A stretch of 64,000 nucleotides of DNA from Isoptericola jiangsuensis (GCF_002563715.1 NZ_PDJJ01000001.1:1426001-1490000), one strand, 5' to 3'. Shown: positions 53,786-62,566, counted from the stretch's first letter. The notes: generated from the letters alone by a model not told the origin. Numbers and translations: made by a program.

Positions 53786-55798
53786 TCACCAGATGCGCAC
53801 GCGCTCCGCGGCGGGCAGGTACAGCGCGTCGTCGGCGTCGACGTCGAACGCCGTGTAGAACTCGTCGACGTTGCGCACGACGCCGTTGCAGCGGAACTCG
53901 TTCGGGGAGTGCGGGTCCGTGGCGAGGCGGCGCACCACCTCGGCGTCGCGGCCCTTGGCCTGCCACACCTGCGCCCACCCGAGGAACACCCGCTGGACGC
54001 CGGTGAGCCCGTCCACGACGGGCGCGCCGTCGAGCGAGCCGCCCAGCGCGATCCGGTACGCCGTGAGCGCGATCGACAGGCCGCCGAGGTCGCCGATGTT
54101 CTCCCCGACGGTGAGGGAGCCGTTGACGGTGGGGCCGTCGTCGCCGAGCTGCGCGGGCCGGAACGCGTCGTACTGCGCGATCAGCGCGGACGTGCGCTGC
54201 TCGAACTCGGTGCGGTCGGCCTGCGTCCACCAGTCCTCGAGGCGGCCGGCGCCGTCGTACTTGGAGCCCTGGTCGTCGAACCCGTGCCCGATCTCGTGCC
54301 CGATGACCGCGCCGATGCCGCCGTAGTTCACGGCGTCCTCGGCGTCCGGGTCGAAGAACGGCGGCTGGAGGATCGCCGCGGGGAACACGATCTCGTTCAT
54401 GCCGGGGTTGTAGTAGGCGTTGACGGTCTGCGGCGTCATGAACCACTCGTCGCGGTCCAGGGGCCGGCCGATCTTCGCGAGCTCGCGGTCCTGCTCGACG
54501 GCGTGGGCGCGGCGGACGTTCCCGACGAGGTCGTCCTCGGCGACCACGAGGGCGGAGTAGTCCTTCCACCGCACCGGGTAGCCGACCTTCGGCGTGAACT
54601 GCTCGAGCTTGGCGAGCGCCTTGGCGCGGGTCTCGTCCGTCATCCAGTCCAGCCCGGTGATGGACTCCCGGTAGGCGGCCACCAGGTTCGCGACGAGCTC
54701 GTCCATCCGCTCCTTGTGGGACGGCGGGAAGTGCCGGGCCACGTACTCCTGGCCGACGACCTCGCCGAGCGCGCCCTCGACGACGGACACGCCGCGCTTC
54801 CAACGCTCGCGGACCTCCTGCGCGCCGGACAGCGTGCGCCCGTAGAAGTCGAAGTTCGCCTGCACGACGGCGTCGCTCAGGTAGGGGGCGCGCGACGTGA
54901 TCAGGTGGTAGGCCGCCCACAGCTTCCAGTCGGCGAGGTCGGCCTGCGCCCACAGCTCCGCGAAGCCGGTCGCGAAGGACGGCTCGCGCACCACGAGGTC
55001 GTCGAGCGACCCGGCGGGCGCGCCGAGGGCGTCGGCCCACGCCGCCCAGTCGAACCCGGGCGCGGAGCCCGCGAGGTCGGCCAGCGTCATCGGGTTGTAG
55101 GTCAGGGTGGCGTCGCGGTCGCGCACGACGTCCCAGTGGTGCCCGGCCAGCGCCGTCTCCAGGGCGACGACGCGCTCGGCCGCCGCCTCCGGGGTGACGC
55201 CCCACGACGCCTCGTCCACGCCGGCGAGCCCGAGCATCCGCGCGACGTGCGGGAGGAAGGCGTCGCGCACGGCCGCGTACTGGTCCTCCCGGTAGTACGC
55301 CTCGTCGGGCAGGCCGAGGCCGCCCTGGACGAGGTAGACGACGTACCGCTCGGGGTCCTTGGCGTCGTTGTCGACGTAGAGGCCGACCACGCCGCCCCCG
55401 CCGGTGCGCTGCAGCCCGCCCAGGACGCGCGTCAGGGCGGCGGAGTCCGCGGCGTCGCGCACGGCGCCGAGCTCGTCGGCGACCGGGTCGGTGCCGAGCG
55501 CCTCGATGCGGTCGGTGTCCATGAAGCTGGCGTACAGGGCGCCCACCTGGGCCTGCGCGCCCGTCGCGGTCCCGGCCAGGACGGCGGCGCCCGCGTCGGT
55601 GATGATCTCGCGGACCTGCTCCTCCGCGGCGTCGTGCAGGGTGCGGAACGCGCCGTCCATGGCGCGGTCGGCGGGGATCTCGTAGGTGTCGAGCCAGCGC
55701 CCGTTGACGTGGCGGAACAGGTCGTCCTGCGGGCGGACGGCGTCGTCGAGGGCGGACAGGTCGATGCCGGACCGCAGCCCGGTCGCGTCGGTCGTCAT
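53786..55798 (-). CDS. pepO: M13-family metalloendopeptidase (PepO/neprilysin-like)
   Basis: A 670-residue zinc endopeptidase. The zinc motif is in VIGHEIGHGFDDQGSKYD (around residue 500, HExxH), the third ligand in LTVGENIGDLGGLSIAL (ExxxD), and the substrate-binding NAYYNPGMNEIVFPAAILQPPFF block (the NAYY motif) precedes them. The C-terminus EFRCNGVVRNVDEFYTAFDVDADDALYLPAAERVRIW ends with the conserved Trp. There is no signal peptide or membrane anchor, so it is cytoplasmic or exported by an unknown route. It hydrolyses short peptides. ATG 55798 is divergent from rpiB with 75 bases between. Confidence 0.94.
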   Translation of the reverse strand: MTTDATGLRSGIDLSALDDAVRPQDDLFRHVNGRWLDTYEIPADRAMDGAFRTLHDAAEEQVREIITDAGAAVLAGTATGAQAQVGALYASFMDTDRIEALGTDPVADELGAVRDAADSAALTRVLGGLQRTGGGGVVGLYVDNDAKDPERYVVYLVQGGLGLPDEAYYREDQYAAVRDAFLPHVARMLGLAGVDEASWGVTPEAAAERVVALETALAGHHWDVVRDRDATLTYNPMTLADLAGSAPGFDWAAWADALGAPAGSLDDLVVREPSFATGFAELWAQADLADWKLWAAYHLITSRAPYLSDAVVQANFDFYGRTLSGAQEVRERWKRGVSVVEGALGEVVGQEYVARHFPPSHKERMDELVANLVAAYRESITGLDWMTDETRAKALAKLEQFTPKVGYPVRWKDYSALVVAEDDLVGNVRRAHAVEQDRELAKIGRPLDRDEWFMTPQTVNAYYNPGMNEIVFPAAILQPPFFDPDAEDAVNYGGIGAVIGHEIGHGFDDQGSKYDGAGRLEDWWTQADRTEFEQRTSALIAQYDAFRPAQLGDDGPTVNGSLTVGENIGDLGGLSIALTAYRIALGGSLDGAPVVDGLTGVQRVFLGWAQVWQAKGRDAEVVRRLATDPHSPNEFRCNGVVRNVDEFYTAFDVDADDALYLPAAERVRIW

Positions 55799-55873
55799 GG
55801 CGTCACACTACGCGTCGCGCGCGGGGCGTCCGGCGCGTACGGCACGGTCGGCGCGATGGGGGAGAATGGCCCC

Positions 55874-56335
55874 ATGCGCCTGCACATCGCCGCCGATCAT
55901 GCCGGATTCGAGCTCAAGTCCCACCTCGTCGCCCACCTCACCGAGGCCGGTCACGACGTCGTCGACCACGGGGCCCACGAGTACGACGCGCTGGACGACT
56001 ACCCCTCGTTCTGCTTCGCCGCGGGCGAGGCGGTCGTCGCGGAGCCGGGCACGCTCGGCATCGTCATCGGCGGGTCGGGCAACGGCGAGCAGATCGCCGC
56101 GAACAAGGTGCCGGGCGTCCGCGCGATCCTCGCCTGGTCCCTGGACACGGCCACGCTCGGCCGCCAGCACAACGACGCGAACGTCATCGCCGTCGGCGGC
56201 CGCATGCACTCCCTGGAGGAGGCCGCGGCCCTCGTCGACGCGTTCGTCGCCGAGCCGTTCTCGGGCGACGCGCGCCACCAGCGCCGCATCGACCAGCTCG
56301 CCGCGTACGAGGCCTCCCGGCCCGCGACCGCCTGA
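55874..56335 (+). CDS. rpiB: Ribose-5-phosphate isomerase B
   Basis: A 153-residue RpiB/LacAB-family enzyme that interconverts ribose-5-phosphate and ribulose-5-phosphate in the pentose phosphate pathway. MRLHIAADHAGFELK has the D/H phosphate-site residues; GTLGIVIGGSGNGEQIAANKVPG places a Glu (E72) where the Mycobacterium tuberculosis enzyme uses a Glu as catalytic base and E. coli RpiB uses a Cys; RQHNDANVIAVGGR holds the second His-Asn block. ATG 55874 has GGGGGAG 9 bases upstream; ATG 55856 would add six residues. It is followed after one base by the nei gene, so they form an operon. Confidence 0.95.
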   Translation: MRLHIAADHAGFELKSHLVAHLTEAGHDVVDHGAHEYDALDDYPSFCFAAGEAVVAEPGTLGIVIGGSGNGEQIAANKVPGVRAILAWSLDTATLGRQHNDANVIAVGGRMHSLEEAAALVDAFVAEPFSGDARHQRRIDQLAAYEASRPATA

Positions 56336-56336
56336 C

Positions 56337-57326
56337 GTGCCCGAGGGGCACACCGTCCACCGGCTGGCCCGTACCCTCGAGACGCTGTTCGCCGGGCGGC
56401 CGCTCGCCGTGACCAGCCCGCAGGGCCGGTTCGCGCACGGCGCGGCGCTGCTCGACGGGTCCGTCCTGGTGCGCGCCGAGGCGTGGGGCAAGCAGCTGTT
56501 CTGCGGCTTCGCGTCGTCGGGCGACGACGACGTGGCCCGCTGGCTGCGCGTCCACCTCGGCCTGTACGGCGCGTGGACGTTCGCAGGCACGGGGGACGAC
56601 GTCGTGCACGCCATCGGGGCGCCACGGCGACGCATCGGCGAACGGGACTCCGTCCCGGCCGGCGTCGCGGCGGACGCCCCGGGAGCGTGGGAGCCGCCGG
56701 CGCCCCGCGGGGCCGTGCGCGTGCGGCTGCTCGCCGACTCGGCGGTCGCGGACCTCACCGGCCCCACGGCCTGCGAGGTCCTCACGGGTGCCGAGAAGGC
56801 GGACGTCGAGGCCCGGCTGGGACCGGACCCGATCCGGCCCGACGGCGGCCGGGGCGACCTGGCCGCGGCCCGCGACGCGTTCGTGGCGCGGGTGCGGCGC
56901 TCGCGGGTGACGGTCGGCCAGCAGCTCATGGACCAGGCCGTGGTGGCGGGCGTCGGCAACATCTACCGCGCCGAGGCCTTGTTCCGGGCCCGGCTCGACC
57001 CGCTGCGCCCGGGCCGGGACGTGCCCGCGGCCGTCCTCGCCGCGATCTGGGACGACCTCGTCGACCTCATGCGCGACGGGGCCGCGACGGGCCGGATCGT
57101 CACGACCCGGCCCGAGGACCGCGGGGCGGGGACCGGCCCGGCCCCCGGCGCCGGCCGTCGCCGCACCCGGCAGAACACCGACGACGACACCGGCGCCGTG
57201 CCCGCGGACGAGGCGTTCTACGTCTACCACCGCGACGGGCTCGGCTGCCGCGTGTGCGGCACGCCCGTGGCGGTGGCGGACCTGGCGGGCCGGAACCTGT
57301 TCTGGTGCCCGGCCTGCCAGTCCTGA
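56337..57326 (+). CDS. nei: Fpg/Nei-family DNA glycosylase (endonuclease VIII-like)
   Basis: A 329-residue DNA glycosylase/AP lyase. The N-terminal VPEGHTVHRLARTLE gives, after Met removal, the catalytic Pro and Glu (PEGH, Nei-type). VVAGVGNIYRAEALFRARLDP is the helix-two-turn-helix, and the C-terminal zinc finger has its four cysteines in CRVCG and CPACQS. It removes oxidised pyrimidines in base-excision repair. The inserted Arg/Gly-rich stretch (RGAGTGPAPGAGRRRTRQNTDDD, ~265-290) before the zinc finger is longer than in E. coli. GTG 56337 follows the rpiB stop by one base, implying coupled translation. Confidence 0.94.
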   Translation: MPEGHTVHRLARTLETLFAGRPLAVTSPQGRFAHGAALLDGSVLVRAEAWGKQLFCGFASSGDDDVARWLRVHLGLYGAWTFAGTGDDVVHAIGAPRRRIGERDSVPAGVAADAPGAWEPPAPRGAVRVRLLADSAVADLTGPTACEVLTGAEKADVEARLGPDPIRPDGGRGDLAAARDAFVARVRRSRVTVGQQLMDQAVVAGVGNIYRAEALFRARLDPLRPGRDVPAAVLAAIWDDLVDLMRDGAATGRIVTTRPEDRGAGTGPAPGAGRRRTRQNTDDDTGAVPADEAFYVYHRDGLGCRVCGTPVAVADLAGRNLFWCPACQS

Positions 57327-57354
57327 CCGCCGTCGGACCTGCCGCGGCGCCGGG

Positions 57355-58659
57355 TCAGAAGACCCAGGAGCAGACCGGCGCCACCGGCCAGCCGAACGCC
57401 GTGCTCGCGGCCGCCAGCGCGCCGGGGGCGCGCTCGTCGACGAGGCCCGCCGTGGCGAGGACCGCCAGGGACGTGCCGCCCAGGTAGGCGGCGCCCAGCT
57501 CGCGCACGTCGAGCGCGAGGTCCGCCTCGGCGGGCGGGACGTCGACCGCCTCGCACGACGCCGGCCCGAACGCCGTGGCCCGCAGCCGCCACACGCCCGC
57601 GTTGTCGGGCAGCCGCACGTCGCGCACCGCGAGCGTCACGTCGACGTCCGCCGCGTACTGCCGCCCCGCCAGCGCGACCGGCAGGTCGACGAGCCGCACC
57701 CACACGTTGTCGACCCGCTGCTGCGCGGCCGCGCGGGGGTTCTCCAGCAGGGTGAGCACGGCGTCGTCGGGCGCGAGGATGAACGTGCGGGTCTGCGTCA
57801 TGAGGTCCAGGTCCACCAGCACGCCCCACAGGGCCCGCGCCGCCGCCGCGTCCAGCGCGACGGCCTCGGACACCGACACCGTGCCGTTCGTGCCCGTGGG
57901 CACCCACTCCAGCTTGCGGCGCAGCAGCGCGTACCCGCGCGGCCGCCCGTCACGCTCCACCACGACGACGCGCCGCGACTCCTGCCCGCCCCGGAACGCG
58001 GGGGAGTCCGCCCAGAAGTGCGCCTGGAGCTCGCCCGACTCGCGGGTGGCCCACCCGGGGCGGTTCACGCCCAGCCCGCCGGGGGCGCGTCCCGCCGCCC
58101 GGTGCACGGCGTCCACGAGGACGCCGTGCCGGTCCCGGTCGGCGTCCTCGATCCGCACCGTGTGGTCCGCCGCGCCGGGGACGTCGCGCAGCCGGGCGCC
58201 CCGCGGGATGGTCAGGCGGACGTCGTCGGCGGCCTTGCCGTACCCGAACCGGCCGTAGATCGCGTACTCCGCGGCGAACAGCGCCGACAGCGGCTCGCCG
58301 CGCTCCCGGCAGCGGGCCAGGTGCCGGTCGATCATCGCCGTGGCGAGGCCGCGACGCCGGTGCTGCGGGTGCACCCCCACCCACGTCAGCCCCGCCGTCG
58401 GCAGCGTGCCGCCCGGCACCTCGAACCGCGAGAACGGGTACGAGGAGTGCATCGCCGCCAGCGACGTCGCGCCGTCCTCGCGGGTGACCTCGACCGCGAC
58501 GGTGCGGTCCCACGTCAGCGGGGAAGGAAGCTTGTCGAGCTCGTCCAGGGAGACGCCCGTCGGGAACGCCCAGGTGTCGAGCTGCGTCGCCGCCCGGGCG
58601 TCGTCGGCGGTGAGCGTGCGGAAGCGGTAGCCGGCAGGCAGGCCGGAGGCAGGGTCCAT
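57355..58659 (-). CDS. Eis-family GNAT N-acetyltransferase
   Basis: A 434-residue protein with the three-part Eis layout. N-terminal GNAT: LTWVGVHPQHRRRGLATAMIDRHL (~93-116) is the acetyl-CoA pyrophosphate loop; ALFAAEYAIYGRFGYGKAADDVRL follows. A second, degenerate GNAT domain (~180-320) and a sterol-carrier-like C-terminal domain (~325-434) end in PVCSWVF, the buried free C-terminus that acts as general base in Eis proteins. Mycobacterial Eis acetylates aminoglycosides and host proteins; the natural substrate here is unknown. Its stop is 28 bases from the nei stop (convergent). Confidence 0.92.
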   Translation of the reverse strand: MDPASGLPAGYRFRTLTADDARAATQLDTWAFPTGVSLDELDKLPSPLTWDRTVAVEVTREDGATSLAAMHSSYPFSRFEVPGGTLPTAGLTWVGVHPQHRRRGLATAMIDRHLARCRERGEPLSALFAAEYAIYGRFGYGKAADDVRLTIPRGARLRDVPGAADHTVRIEDADRDRHGVLVDAVHRAAGRAPGGLGVNRPGWATRESGELQAHFWADSPAFRGGQESRRVVVVERDGRPRGYALLRRKLEWVPTGTNGTVSVSEAVALDAAAARALWGVLVDLDLMTQTRTFILAPDDAVLTLLENPRAAAQQRVDNVWVRLVDLPVALAGRQYAADVDVTLAVRDVRLPDNAGVWRLRATAFGPASCEAVDVPPAEADLALDVRELGAAYLGGTSLAVLATAGLVDERAPGALAAASTAFGWPVAPVCSWVF

Positions 58660-58760
58660 GCCCCGATCGTGGGGGGTGGCGGGCGGGCAGCGCCACCCGA
58701 TATCGCCGGAGGTCGCCCGGGACGTGTCCGCCGGTCGGTGGCGGGTGTCATAGTCGGGGC

Positions 58761-59132
58761 ATGCCGTCCCGCCCGCCCCGCGCCGTCCCCGGCTCCGACC
58801 CCGGCTCCGACCCGGACGCGCCGACGACGGCCGAGGAGTACCTCGACGAGGTCCTGGCCGTCGTCGAGCAGGTACCGGCCGGTCGGGCGACGACGTACGG
58901 GATCGTCGCCGAGGCCGTCGCGGACGTCCTCGGGCGCGGCGGGCCCCGTCAGGTCGGTCAGGTCATGGCGCGTGCCGGGTCGGGCGTCGCGTGGTGGCGG
59001 GTCGTGAACGCCGCGGGCTCGCCCCCGGCACGCCACCTCGACACGGCGCTGGCCGAGCTGCGCGCCGAGGGCTGCCCGCTCACCCGCGACGGGCGCCGCG
59101 TGGACCTGCGGCGCGCCGTCTGGCTGCCCTGA
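58761..59132 (+). CDS. MGMT-family alkyltransferase-like protein
   Basis: A 123-residue protein with the C-terminal domain of O6-alkylguanine DNA alkyltransferase. VEQVPAGRATTYGIVAEAV carries the DNA-binding helix-turn-helix, RQVGQVMARAGSGVAWWRVVNAAGSPP aligns with the active-site region. The PCHR motif is replaced by AWWR: the acceptor Cys is Trp, so the protein cannot accept an alkyl group. Alkyltransferase-like (ATL) proteins with Trp bind O6-alkylguanine and hand it to nucleotide excision repair. The first 25 residues are a Pro/Asp/Ser-rich tail with repeated GSDP. ATG 58761 is the only sensible start. Confidence 0.88.
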   Translation: MPSRPPRAVPGSDPGSDPDAPTTAEEYLDEVLAVVEQVPAGRATTYGIVAEAVADVLGRGGPRQVGQVMARAGSGVAWWRVVNAAGSPPARHLDTALAELRAEGCPLTRDGRRVDLRRAVWLP

Positions 59133-59135
59133 CGC

Positions 59136-60179
59136 TCAGGCGCCCAGCAGCGCCGCGACGGACGCCGGGTCGCCCTGCGCGAGCAGCGTCGTCAGGGCCG
59201 TGCCCTCCCAGCGGGCGAGGTCGGTGCGGACCTTGGTGGCGGGGCCGACGAGCGCGACCTCCTCGACCAGCTCGGTCGGCACCGCACGGGCGGCGTCCTC
59301 CTTGCGTCCGGCGAGGAACAGCCGCTGCACCTCGTCCGTGACCTCGGCGTACCCGAGCCGGTCGAGCGACGCCTTGTGGAAGTTCGCCTCCTTGGCGCCC
59401 ATCCCGCCGACGTACAGCGCGATGTGGGGGCGCACGACGTCCGCCGCGGACTCGACGTCGTCGCGGACCACGACGGGGACGGTCGCCAGGACCTCGAAGT
59501 CCTCGGGGCGGGAGCGCTCGTCGGCGCGCGCCGCGAAGCCCTCCGCCAGCAGGGCACGCAGCTCGGCGTCGTGGCGCGCCGGGTAGAAGCCCGCCATCCA
59601 GCCGTCGGCGATCTCCGCGGCCAGCGCGACGTTCTTCGGGCCCTGCGCCGCGAGGACGATCGGCAGGTCGGCGCGCAGCGGGTGCACGGTGGGCTTGAGC
59701 GCCCGCCCCAGGCCGGTCGCGCCGGGCGTGTCCGCGCCGACGGGCAGGGTGTAGAACTCGCCGTCGTACGTCACGGGGCGCTCGCGGGCGATCACCTCGC
59801 GCACGATCTCGACGAACTCGCGGGTGCGGGCGAGCGGCCGCCGGTACGGCTGGCCGTACCAGCCCTCGACGACCTGCGGGCCGGACGCCCCGAGGCCGAG
59901 GACGAACCGGCCGCCCGACAGGTGGTCGAGCGTGAGGGCGTGCATGGCGGTGGCGGTGGGCGTGCGGGCGGCCATCTGCGCGATCCCGGTGCCGAGCCGC
60001 AGCCGGGTGGTGTGCGAGCCCCACCAGGCGAGCGGCGTGAAGGCGTCGGACCCGTAGGCCTCGGCGGTCCAGACGGAGTCGAGGCCCGCGGCCTCGGCGG
60101 CCTGCAGCATCTCCACGACGCCGGCCGGGGGCCGGCGGGACCAGTAGCCGGTCTGGATGCCGATGCGCAGGGTGGTCAT
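59136..60179 (-). CDS. LLM-class F420-dependent oxidoreductase
   Basis: A 347-residue luciferase-like TIM-barrel enzyme. IGIQTGYWSRRPPAGVVEMLQAAEAAGLDSVWTAEAYGSDAFTPLAWWGSHTTRLRLGTGI is the typical N-terminal half; LDHLSGGRFVLGLGASGPQVVEGWYG (~92-117) is the cofactor phosphate-binding region of F420-dependent members; LPIVLAAQGPKNVALAAEIADGW follows. Family members oxidise or reduce diverse substrates with F420; the substrate is not readable. GAGGAG lies 5 bases before ATG 60179-60177. Its stop nearly abuts the alkyltransferase-like gene's stop (convergent). Confidence 0.92.
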   Translation of the reverse strand: MTTLRIGIQTGYWSRRPPAGVVEMLQAAEAAGLDSVWTAEAYGSDAFTPLAWWGSHTTRLRLGTGIAQMAARTPTATAMHALTLDHLSGGRFVLGLGASGPQVVEGWYGQPYRRPLARTREFVEIVREVIARERPVTYDGEFYTLPVGADTPGATGLGRALKPTVHPLRADLPIVLAAQGPKNVALAAEIADGWMAGFYPARHDAELRALLAEGFAARADERSRPEDFEVLATVPVVVRDDVESAADVVRPHIALYVGGMGAKEANFHKASLDRLGYAEVTDEVQRLFLAGRKEDAARAVPTELVEEVALVGPATKVRTDLARWEGTALTTLLAQGDPASVAALLGA

Positions 60180-60194
60180 GGGGCTCCTCGTCGA

Positions 60195-60231
60195 GTCGGG
60201 TACCCGGGACGCGCCGTTCCGGGTACCCGAC
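60195..60231 (-). terminator. Terminator of the GntR-DUF1648 operon
   Basis: A 13-bp perfect inverted repeat (60195-60207 and 60219-60231, GTCGGGTACCCGG and complement) with an 11-base loop lies 3 bases past the DUF1648 gene and upstream of the LLM gene. Confidence 0.8.
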
Positions 60232-60234
60232 ACC

Positions 60235-61260
60235 CTAGCGGACGCCGCCACCGCCCCCGGTGCGTGCGCGCGCCCGGTCCGCCATCGTGTTGAGCAGCGC
60301 GGCGGCCGTGGCCGCGTCGTCCACCGTGACCACGAGCGACCGCTCGCCCGTGCGCTCGACCAGCAGCCCCTCGCCGGAGCGCAGCACCACGCCGACCCGG
60401 CCCCCGTGGAACCCGACGCGCCAGCCCCAGCCACCGAAGTCGCCCAGCGGCGAGACGTCGACGACCGAGGCGCGCACCACCTCGTCGGCGGGGACCTGCG
60501 TGCGGGGCCAGCCCAGCGCGGAACGTACGCGCATGCCCGCGGAGTCCACCCGCACCGTGAAGGAGAACATCGCGGCGAACACCCCGACGAGCAGGACGGG
60601 TACCGCCAGCAGCGCCCACATCTGCAGGACGATCGCCAGCAGGGTGACCGTCAGGATCGCGACGACGGCGATGACGGTGCCCGGCCCGCCCTGCGTCGTG
60701 CGGAACCACACGGCGCGCTCGTCCGCGGCCAGCCCGGCGCGTGCGGCGTCCGGCTCCACCGGGTCGGTGGCGGGCTGCGCCGGGTCGCCGGCCACGAGGA
60801 GCGCCGCCGGCACGGCGAGCACCAGGGGGCCGAGCAGCACCGCGACGAGGGCCCCGCCCGGCATGGCGACGGTCGAGACGTCGGTGACGCCGCGCTGCAG
60901 CACCACGGTGACCAGCAGGAGCGTCGCACCCAGACCGCCGGACCACACGTTCGCCGCCGCCGTCATGCGCCGCGTGGACGCGCTGGACCCCCAGGCGAGG
61001 CTGATCGCCGAGAAGAGCGCGACGAGGGACAGCACGAGCGCGACGTCGGCCCACAGGAAGGTGGTGAGCGCCATCGTGTCGTCCGGCACCCCGCCGGGAC
61101 CCCAGTGGGAGGCCACGCGGGCGGGCAGGTCGTCCTGGGCCGCCAGGGTCACGACCGCGGCCGCGAGCACCAGGCCGACGGCGGCCGCCGCGGACCAGGC
61201 CGTCGAGCGGCGGGCGAGCCGGCGCCAGCCGGGCCGGTCGCTGCGAGGGGGTGTCGTCAT
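60235..61260 (-). CDS. DUF1648-domain membrane protein
   Basis: A 341-residue protein with about six hydrophobic segments. TM1 is at ~22-42; DLPARVASHWGPGGVPDD (~43-60) is the DUF1648 motif (P-x-H-W-x-x-x-G-x-P-D), followed by helices at 65-88, 103-122, 130-152, 190-225 and a soluble C-terminal PH-like domain (RVDSAGMRVRSALGWPRTQVPADEVVRASV). The family is often paired with GntR/YtrA regulators and thought to act in envelope stress or immunity-like roles; this is not proven. ATG 61260-61258 overlaps the stop of the GntR gene (ATGA), showing coupled translation. Confidence 0.85.
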   Translation of the reverse strand: MTTPPRSDRPGWRRLARRSTAWSAAAAVGLVLAAAVVTLAAQDDLPARVASHWGPGGVPDDTMALTTFLWADVALVLSLVALFSAISLAWGSSASTRRMTAAANVWSGGLGATLLLVTVVLQRGVTDVSTVAMPGGALVAVLLGPLVLAVPAALLVAGDPAQPATDPVEPDAARAGLAADERAVWFRTTQGGPGTVIAVVAILTVTLLAIVLQMWALLAVPVLLVGVFAAMFSFTVRVDSAGMRVRSALGWPRTQVPADEVVRASVVDVSPLGDFGGWGWRVGFHGGRVGVVLRSGEGLLVERTGERSLVVTVDDAATAAALLNTMADRARARTGGGGGVR

Positions 61261-61613
61261 CGTCTCATCGCCTCCTTGACGAGGGTGGTGGCGGCCTCGG
61301 GGGAGAGCCGGGCCGACCGGGCGGCCGCGACGAACGCGGCGAGGGCGTGCTCCACGGCACCGATGTCCGTGGCGGCACGGGCGGTCACGACCGCGCCGCG
61401 ACCGCGGCGGAGCTCGACCAGACCGTCGTCGCGGAGCTGCCGGTAGGCCTTGAGCACCGTGTGGACGTTGAGGTCGAGCGACGACGCGAGCTCGCGTGCG
61501 GAGGGCAGCCGGTCGCCCGGCGTCAGGTCGCCACGGGCCGCGGCGACCCGCGCCTGCGCGACGAGCTGGGCGTAGAGCGGCTCGTCGCTCGCGGCGTCGA
61601 TGGTCCAGAGCAT
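61257..61613 (-). CDS. GntR-family transcriptional regulator (YtrA type)
   Basis: A 118-residue regulator with only the winged helix and a short dimerisation tail, the YtrA subfamily layout. The DNA-binding domain reads PLYAQLVAQARVAAARGDLTPGDRLPSARELASSLDLNVHTVLKAYRQLRDDGLVELRRGRGAVV (residues ~12-76), the tail is helical (77-118). YtrA-type regulators usually repress their own operon in answer to cell-envelope antibiotics or small ligands. It is first in an operon with the DUF1648 membrane protein and faces the inverted repeat at 61627-61649, its probable operator. Confidence 0.92.
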   Translation of the reverse strand: MLWTIDAASDEPLYAQLVAQARVAAARGDLTPGDRLPSARELASSLDLNVHTVLKAYRQLRDDGLVELRRGRGAVVTARAATDIGAVEHALAAFVAAARSARLSPEAATTLVKEAMRR

Positions 61614-61626
61614 GCCGCCACTGTAG

Positions 61627-61649
61627 TTGTTCTATGGCAACTAGAACAA
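61627..61649 (-). promoter_or_regulatory. Probable operator of the GntR regulator
   Basis: TTGTTCTA (61627-61634) and TAGAACAA (61642-61649) form a perfect 8-bp inverted repeat around a 7-base spacer, 14-36 bases upstream of the gntR start. The minus strand also reads TTGTTC, 18 bases, TACAGT, a plausible -35/-10 pair that the repeat would cover, so binding would block transcription. Confidence 0.75.
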
Positions 61650-61863
61650 GTTGGTGCCGAGTCGGCGCAGCATGGTCCCGTGGACGGGTGGGACGGGGAA
61701 GAGAAGTGGTGCGGAGCGCCATTGCACCGCACCGCGTTCCTTTCTAGTCCTCGGCAAGGACGCCTACAAGGCTCGTTGCCGAATCGCAATCAGATCTCCC
61801 GGGCGCAGGGCCCGGCGTCCGCGACCTGCGAGGGCGCGACGGCGGTTCGTCCGTGGACGGACG

Positions 61864-61909
61864 ACGGCCCGGGGTCGCGCACGACGGATCGTGCACGACC
61901 CCGGGCCGT
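61864..61909 (-). terminator. Terminator of the cysK-cysE operon
   Basis: Outer 14-bp arms (61864-61877 and 61896-61909, ACGGCCCGGGGTCG and complement) and an inner 4-bp GCAC/GTGC stem make a long hairpin 11 bases past the cysE stop. Confidence 0.85.
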
Positions 61910-61920
61910 CGCCGGGCCGG

Positions 61921-62565
61921 TCAGATGACGTACTCGAGCAGCTCCGAGGCGTCCTCGACGTGCTGGCCGTGGTCCGGCCGGTGGCCGGGCGCCCGGACGA
62001 TCGCCGGGACGCCGACGGCCACCATGCCCGCCGGGACGTCCTTCGTCACCACCGCGTTCGCGCCCACCTGCACGTCGTTGCCGATCCACAGCGGACCGAG
62101 GACCTTCGCGCCGGCGCCGACCATCACGCGGTCCCCGAGCGTGGGGTGCCGCTTGCCCTTCGCCATCGACCGGCCACCCAGGGTGGAGCCGTGGAAGAGC
62201 ACGCAGTCGTCGCCGATCACCGTCGTCTGCCCGATCACGACACCCATGCCGTGGTCGATGAACAGCCGGCGTCCGATCCGCGCCCCCGGGTGGATCTCGA
62301 TCCCCGTGAGCCACCGCGCGAGCTGGGACACCAGCCGTGCGGGCAGCCGCAGGCCCGGCCGGTGCCACATGCGGTGCGCCACCCGGTGCGTCCACAGCGC
62401 GTGGACGCCCGGGTAGGCGAGCGCCACCTCGATCCGGCTGCGTGCCGCCGGGTCGTGGGCGTGCGCGGCGCCGAGGTCCTCACCGAGGATGTCGAGCAGG
62501 TGCCGCAGGCCCGGCCGGTGACCGTTCGGCATGGGGTGGTCGGTCTCGTCGTGGTCCGGTGTCAC
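61921..62565 (-). CDS. cysE: Serine O-acetyltransferase
   Basis: A 214-residue CysE that makes O-acetylserine from serine and acetyl-CoA, the carbon skeleton for cysteine. The N-terminal helices ([32 protein letters not shown]) hold the serine-site residues. The left-handed beta-helix follows: [44 protein letters not shown] with the catalytic His in DHGMGVVIG, then [19 protein letters not shown]. It begins one base after the cysK stop (GTG 62565); ATG 62532 is a possible shorter start. It is co-transcribed with cysK and should share its cysteine control. Confidence 0.94.
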   Translation of the reverse strand: MTPDHDETDHPMPNGHRPGLRHLLDILGEDLGAAHAHDPAARSRIEVALAYPGVHALWTHRVAHRMWHRPGLRLPARLVSQLARWLTGIEIHPGARIGRRLFIDHGMGVVIGQTTVIGDDCVLFHGSTLGGRSMAKGKRHPTLGDRVMVGAGAKVLGPLWIGNDVQVGANAVVTKDVPAGMVAVGVPAIVRAPGHRPDHGQHVEDASELLEYVI

Positions 62566-62566
62566 G

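Larger units (their letters stand above)
61614..61920. other. Intergenic region between gntR and cysE
   Basis: These 307 bases hold the gntR operator (61627-61649) and promoter at the left end and the cysE terminator (61864-61909) at the right. The middle (about 61660-61840) is less GC-rich than the surroundings, with several A/T runs such as TTCCTTTCTAG; I find no gene or RNA there. Confidence 0.6.
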
